Source: Oceanospirillum sp048270425
GTDB taxonomy: Bacteria; Pseudomonadota; Gammaproteobacteria; Pseudomonadales; Halomonadaceae
Direction of reading: 5' to 3'
Assembly: GCA_048270425.1 (NCBI GenBank)
Contig: JBLWSY010000003.1
Coordinates: forward strand, 62,001 to 126,000
Length of the DNA: 64,000 nucleotides
Below are positions 60,100-64,000 of the stretch, one piece after another. A program made the position numbers and the translations under genes. Under the pieces are notes generated by a model, which was given only the letters and a program-made list of their open reading frames with translations, did not search any database and was not told where the DNA came from. Each line of letters opens with the position of its first letter. Position 1 is the first letter of the stretch.

Positions 60100-61188
60100 A
60101 TGTGGTTCAGCAGTACTTTAAAGGACGAAAATACCGCGCTAAAGCAGGAGCTGGCTCGCCTTAAACAGCAGCATCAGAATGAGATCCAGCAACTACAGGA
60201 GGTGATTGAGGAGAAAGAAAGCCACATCCGCCGGGTTCAACAGGCTTCTGAAGATTTCGCCAACATCATGCCTTGTATTCTTCAGGGTGGCGACATGCTG
60301 AACACCATCCGCGAAGGCCTGGCCGACAATGCCGAGGCTTTAATTGAAGAGCGCAAAGCTCAGAAGCTGATGAACGATGTCTTTGCCGAAACCCGTGATG
60401 CTCTGGTCCGCCTTGAAAACCGGGCCCGCTTTATCAGTGAGCATGCCGGTAAAAGTATGGCCGCAGTTTCGGTACTGGATGAAACAGCATCCGGTATCAG
60501 TCGTCTGGTTTCCTCGATTCAGGAGATCTCAGACCAGACCAACCTGCTGGCTCTGAACGCCGCTATTGAAGCGGCACGAGCCGGTGAAGCCGGGCGCGGT
60601 TTTGCAGTGGTTGCCGATGAGGTGCGTCAACTGGCGGCAAAAGCCCACGAAGCCAGCAGTCAGATTGAATCTCTGATTACCAAAGTGATCACTCAGACCA
60701 GTGACATCAAAACCATGGTCAGTGAGAACCAGCAAAGCACCGAAGAGATCTCAGCGTCATCTTCCCAGATCGATCATGTGGTTGAACAGGTTCTCGAACG
60801 TTCAACCCATATGCAGAAAGTGATCAGCGACTCCACCACATCAGCCTTTCTGAATACGGTGAAACTGGATCACGCGGTATGGAAAAACAATGTCTACAAC
60901 CTGATCGAAAGACAACAGTTTTCCAGTAATGTGAACGCCCATACCGAATGCCGCCTGGGCCACTGGTATTTCAACGGGTACGGCGCCAATCACTACAGCC
61001 ACCTGAAAAGCTTTAAGGATCTCGATCCACCGCACAAGAAGGTGCATGATTGTGGCCGCTCAGCATTGAAAGCCGGGGCCGAGGGTGACACCAAAGCGAT
61101 GCTGAAATACCTGCAGTGCATGGAAGACGCCAGTCTTGAAGTGATCCGCTGCCTTGACCGCCTGATGCAGGATACCCGTAGTCTCTGA
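60100..61188 (+). CDS. Cytosolic methyl-accepting chemotaxis protein with CZB zinc domain
   Basis: A 362-residue soluble chemoreceptor with no transmembrane helix. N-terminal coiled coil (residues 1-60: NTALKQELARLKQQHQ), a central MCP signalling hairpin with the conserved tip (ISDQTNLLALNAAIEAARAG, GRGFAVVADEVRQLA), and a C-terminal CZB domain (about 280-355; LDHAVWKNNVYN, CRLGHWYFNGYG, HSHLKS-like, PHKKVHDCG) that binds zinc in TlpD-type receptors. Zinc release by oxidants (HOCl) is the known input for such proteins. The start at 60100 has AGAGG about 10 bases upstream; a TTG at 60052 is not supported. Single gene with a terminator after it. Confidence 0.88.
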   Translation: MWFSSTLKDENTALKQELARLKQQHQNEIQQLQEVIEEKESHIRRVQQASEDFANIMPCILQGGDMLNTIREGLADNAEALIEERKAQKLMNDVFAETRDALVRLENRARFISEHAGKSMAAVSVLDETASGISRLVSSIQEISDQTNLLALNAAIEAARAGEAGRGFAVVADEVRQLAAKAHEASSQIESLITKVITQTSDIKTMVSENQQSTEEISASSSQIDHVVEQVLERSTHMQKVISDSTTSAFLNTVKLDHAVWKNNVYNLIERQQFSSNVNAHTECRLGHWYFNGYGANHYSHLKSFKDLDPPHKKVHDCGRSALKAGAEGDTKAMLKYLQCMEDASLEVIRCLDRLMQDTRSL

Positions 61189-61198
61189 CTCTGAGCTC

Positions 61199-61228
61199 AA
61201 AGCCTCTGAATTCAAGGCCTCTGAATTA
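61199..61228 (+). repeat. Short tandem repeat after the chemoreceptor stop
   Basis: Two near-identical copies of GCCTCTGAATT (about 61203-61213 and 61217-61227), 14-base period. Confidence 0.5.
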
Positions 61229-61248
61229 GTGCAAAGATAAAGGATGAA

Positions 61249-61287
61249 AAAAGCCGCTGCTGATCAATCTGATCAGCAGCGGCTTTT
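61249..61287. terminator. Bidirectional terminator between the chemoreceptor and fghA
   Basis: Perfect 18-bp stem AAAAGCCGCTGCTGATCA / TGATCAGCAGCGGCTTTT with a 3-base loop; T run on the right, A run on the left. Confidence 0.93.
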
Positions 61288-61325
61288 GTTTTCTGCCCTA
61301 CCTGAAGCTATTGGATTCTGAATTC

Positions 61326-62165
61326 TCAGGCGTTCAGGTAACGACTGTGGAACTGCAGATGCTCGTCGATAAAGCTGGCGATAAAATAGTAACTGTGGTC
61401 ATAGCCTTCCTGCATGCGCAACTGCAGAGGGTATCCGGACTGATCCGCGGCCTGAACCAACAACTCTGGTTTCAGCTGTTCTTCAAGAAAGTTATCTTCT
61501 GTTCCCTGATCCACCAGCATCGGCAGATGCACCTTCGCCTGACGAATCAGCTCGCAGCTATCGTAGGCCTTCCAGCTTTCTCGATTGTTGCCCAGATAAG
61601 CGGTAAAGGCTTTTTCACCCCAAGGCACATTCACCGGGTTCACAATCGGGCTAAAGGCAGATACTGAGCAGAAACGCTCCGGATTTTTCATCGCCAGCGT
61701 TAGCGCGCCATGCCCACCCATGGAGTGACCGGCCAGAGCGCGTTTCTCAGTGACCGGAAACACCGACTCGATCAGTTCCGGCAGCTCATTCAACACGTAA
61801 TCTTCCATACGGTAATGCTTCGCCCAGGGCTCCTGAGTCGCATTCAGGTAAAAGCCTGCGCCCTGACCGAGATCATAGCCTTCATCATTGGCCACATCAT
61901 CACCACGGGGACTGGTATCCGGTGCCACAAGGGCAATACCCAGCTCTGCAGCCATTCGATGAGCACCCGCTTTCTGCATAAAGTTCTCATCGGTACAGGT
62001 CAGGCCAGACAGCCAATAGAGCACAGGTACAGGGCCTGCTGCAGCCTGAGGCGGCAGATAGATGGCAAAGCGCATCTCGCAGTTCAGCACCTGGGAACGG
62101 TGACGATACTGTTTATGCCAGCCGCCAAAACTGCGATTACGACTGATATTTTCCAAAGGTTCCAT
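61326..62165 (-). CDS. fghA: S-formylglutathione hydrolase
   Basis: Second enzyme of the glutathione-dependent formaldehyde pathway, releasing formate from S-formylglutathione. Esterase D type alpha/beta hydrolase of 279 residues. The nucleophile elbow is GHSMGGHGAL (Ser about 148); the Asp and His of the triad follow in the C-terminal part (LVDQGTEDNFL, EGYDHSYYF). Starts MEPLENISRNRSFGGWHKQYRH, the normal family N-terminus. 107 bases downstream of frmA on the same strand, and ends in a terminator. Confidence 0.95.
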   Translation of the reverse strand: MEPLENISRNRSFGGWHKQYRHRSQVLNCEMRFAIYLPPQAAAGPVPVLYWLSGLTCTDENFMQKAGAHRMAAELGIALVAPDTSPRGDDVANDEGYDLGQGAGFYLNATQEPWAKHYRMEDYVLNELPELIESVFPVTEKRALAGHSMGGHGALTLAMKNPERFCSVSAFSPIVNPVNVPWGEKAFTAYLGNNRESWKAYDSCELIRQAKVHLPMLVDQGTEDNFLEEQLKPELLVQAADQSGYPLQLRMQEGYDHSYYFIASFIDEHLQFHSRYLNA

Positions 62166-62272
62166 AAGGTTCTCCTGCTGAAAACCGGATACCCCGTTTT
62201 TTATGAAACAGAGTATCCGGCGGTCATAACGTCAGCTCAATCAGTTTTGAAGTATCGGAGTTAAGACAGAGC

Positions 62273-63397
62273 TTAGTAATGAATGACGCTGCGGATCGAC
62301 TTACCTTCATGCATCAGATCGAAGGCTTCGTTGATCTTCTCCAGCGGCAGGGTGTGGGTAATAAAGTCGTTCAGGGCAAACTTACCAGCCAGATAATCTT
62401 CCACAATGCCCGGCAGCTCAGAGCGGCCTTTAACACCACCAAAAGCAGAACCTCGCCACACACGACCGGTTACCAGCTGGAACGGACGGGTAGAGATCTC
62501 CTGACCCGCACCGGCAACACCGATGATCACAGACTCACCCCAGCCCTTATGACAGCATTCCAGTGCAGAACGCATCACATCCACATTACCGATACACTCG
62601 AAGGAGTAATCCACACCGCCATCGGTCAGCTCAACAATCACTTCCTGAATCGGCTTGTCATAATCTTTTGGATTGATGCAATCCGTCGCGCCCAGCTTCT
62701 TCGCCAGTTCAAACTTGGACTCGTTAATATCGATACCGATAATACGGCTGGCTTTCGCCATGGTGGCACCAATAATGGCAGACAGGCCGATACCGCCCAG
62801 ACCAAAGATGGCAACGGTTGCCCCCTCTTCCACCTTGGCAGTGTTCATCACAGCGCCCATACCGGTCGTCACACCACAACCCAGCAGACAGATCTCTTCC
62901 AGAGGTGCTTCTTTATTTACCTTAGCCAGAGAGATTTCCGGCAGTACGGTGTACTCAGAGAAGGTCGAGCAACCCATGTAGTGGTAGATCGGCTGACCAT
63001 CTTTGTAAAAACGGGTGGTGCCATCCGGCATCAGACCTTTACCCTGAGTTTCACGTACTGCCTGACACAGATTGGTTTTGCCGGATTTGCAGAACTTACA
63101 CTCGCCACACTCAGCGGTGTACAACGGGATAACATGATCTCCTACCTGCAGACTGGTCACACCTTCACCGACAGCTTCAACAATACCGCCGCCTTCGTGC
63201 CCCAGAATCGCAGGGAAGATACCTTCCGGATCTTCACCGGACAGCGTGAATGCATCCGTGTGGCACACACCTGTGGCGATAATTTTTACCAGTACTTCGC
63301 CTTTCTGCGGTGGCATAACATCCACTTCTTCCACAGACAGCGGCTGGTTGGGCCCCCAGGCGATAGCGGCACGGGATTTGATCATTGGCTGAGTCAT
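62273..63397 (-). CDS. frmA: S-(hydroxymethyl)glutathione dehydrogenase / class III alcohol dehydrogenase
   Basis: Zn-dependent NAD oxidoreductase converting S-hydroxymethylglutathione to S-formylglutathione. Length 374 residues from MTQPMIKSRAAIAWGPN. Catalytic zinc ligands: GVCHTDAFT, GHEGGGIVE, and CGVTTG; structural zinc Cys quartet CGECKFCKSGKTNLC; NAD Rossmann motif GLGGIGLSAIIG. The start 63397 has a GGAG site 7 bases upstream (GTG at 63409 is the alternative). Co-directional with fghA; divergent from a LysR regulator. Confidence 0.96.
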   Translation of the reverse strand: MTQPMIKSRAAIAWGPNQPLSVEEVDVMPPQKGEVLVKIIATGVCHTDAFTLSGEDPEGIFPAILGHEGGGIVEAVGEGVTSLQVGDHVIPLYTAECGECKFCKSGKTNLCQAVRETQGKGLMPDGTTRFYKDGQPIYHYMGCSTFSEYTVLPEISLAKVNKEAPLEEICLLGCGVTTGMGAVMNTAKVEEGATVAIFGLGGIGLSAIIGATMAKASRIIGIDINESKFELAKKLGATDCINPKDYDKPIQEVIVELTDGGVDYSFECIGNVDVMRSALECCHKGWGESVIIGVAGAGQEISTRPFQLVTGRVWRGSAFGGVKGRSELPGIVEDYLAGKFALNDFITHTLPLEKINEAFDLMHEGKSIRSVIHY

Positions 63398-63585
63398 AAC
63401 AGGCTCCACTTACTGACAGCTGGTTAGCTGGTAACAAAAATAACGTTAAGGAAACGTCCCGCTTCGGGTCGATAAACCAATTCTAGCTGTTACTCAAAAA
63501 GGTATAATCACTTAAGATATAAATTCACTTTTACCATCAAGTAACAATCTCGCCTCATACCCCGCAACTGATAAAAGAGAAAGCG

Positions 63586-64000
63586 ATGAACTGGGAAGGT
63601 ATTAACGAATTTGTCGCCGTTTACGAAAGCGAAAGTTTCACTCAGGCATCACGCCAACTGGATTGCTCAACGGCACAGGTAAGCCGTCTGGTCAGTCAGC
63701 TGGAAAAACGTCTCGGCAGCAAGCTTTTCTATCGCACCACCCGTAAGGTATCCGCTACCGAGGCCGGACAGATTTTTTATCAGCACTGTCGCCAGATTCT
63801 GGATGCGCTGGATAATGCTGAGCGCACTCTCACCGATTTACAGGCAAGCCCCAGAGGAAAACTTAAGATCACCGCTCCCGTCGCCTACGGCGAAAGCCAT
63901 ATCGTCCCCTTGCTGAATAATTTTATGCTGCGCCATCCGGACCTGGAGCTACAGTGCCATTTGACCAACCAAACGTTGGATCTTGTGACCGAAGGCTATG
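63586..64000 (+). CDS. LysR-family transcriptional regulator (partial, 3' end outside window)
   Basis: N-terminal part, 138 residues visible. It begins MNWEGINEFVAVYESESFTQ with a helix-turn-helix (TQASRQLDCSTAQVSRLVSQLE) and the typical linker (LFYRTTRKVSATEAGQIFYQH), then the start of the effector domain (GKLKITAPVAYGESHI). It is divergent from frmA across 188 bases, so it is a likely regulator of the formaldehyde genes. A TATAAT is present at 63503-63508. Confidence 0.9.
   Translation, partial: MNWEGINEFVAVYESESFTQASRQLDCSTAQVSRLVSQLEKRLGSKLFYRTTRKVSATEAGQIFYQHCRQILDALDNAERTLTDLQASPRGKLKITAPVAYGESHIVPLLNNFMLRHPDLELQCHLTNQTLDLVTEGY

Noticed and set aside
62279..63427. Open frame of 382 codons opposite frmA
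   Set aside because: Antisense of frmA, whose zinc and NAD motifs are intact.
1..64000. Mobile elements, prophage genes or integrase sites
   Set aside because: No transposase, integrase, phage structural gene or long inverted repeat pair was recognised anywhere; the tRNA-Leu gene has no repeated 3' end nearby.

Overview
The window reads as a chromosomal segment of a marine gammaproteobacterium, most like the Oceanospirillales/Pseudomonadales side of the class. The evidence is the housekeeping gene order (der-bamB-yfgM-hisS-ispG-rodZ-pilW-rlmN-ndk-isc-trmJ-suhB-secFD-yajC-tgt-queA), an RF2 gene with the classic programmed frameshift, a PA3496-like small acidic protein, and the ercA/ercS'-type pair. 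I cannot name the genus from sequence alone. No insertion sequence, prophage, CRISPR array or rRNA operon was seen. One tRNA gene (Leu, anticodon CAA) is present.

Layout. 1-14.4 kb holds mixed single genes and short units: a lipoprotein exporter-type ATPase (cut by the window edge) divergent from a TesA-like esterase, an ELWxxDGT-repeat lipoprotein, small redox and flavin-type proteins, transporters, an NsrR-type Rrf2 regulator, a K+ channel and a bile-acid/Na+ symporter-family protein. 14.5-17.2 kb is prfB-lysS. 17.6-19 kb is a pair of unrecognised soluble proteins. 19.1-32.8 kb is the long minus-strand housekeeping block. 33.1 kb is suhB, and 34-40 kb is secF-secD-yajC-tgt-queA followed by tRNA-Leu. 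40.5-51.6 kb is accessory: a very unusual 1115-residue fusion channel, a YgjP metallopeptidase, a FecR-domain/solute-binding pair, an orphan flagellin with a sigma-28 promoter, a YjiH transporter and small or unknown proteins. 52-56 kb is paaABCDE (phenylacetyl-CoA epoxidase) alone. 56.3-64 kb is ercA-like alcohol dehydrogenase plus hybrid histidine kinase, a YeeN-type regulator, a soluble CZB chemoreceptor, and the glutathione-dependent formaldehyde pathway (fghA, frmA) divergent from a LysR regulator.

How the genes work together. The central block makes ribosome-assembly GTPase, outer-membrane assembly, tRNA charging, isoprenoid, cell-shape and pilus factors. SecDF-YajC is the Sec accessory complex, and QueA/Tgt make queuosine. 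The right end handles aromatic-acid and alcohol/aldehyde oxidation: ErcA plus its kinase, and FrmA/FghA clearing formaldehyde.

The strongest oddities are four. (1) A single polypeptide joins a periplasmic type-1 ligand-binding module, a beta-rich extracellular module, an MscS channel and a CNB-like domain (40969-44316). (2) The isc operon keeps only iscR, iscS and iscA, having lost iscU, hscB, hscA, fdx and iscX, and its IscS lacks the C-terminal tail. (3) The SuhB homologue has lost every catalytic metal ligand I can align, so it looks like a pseudoenzyme kept for a non-enzymatic role. (4) The paa cluster is stripped to the epoxidase.
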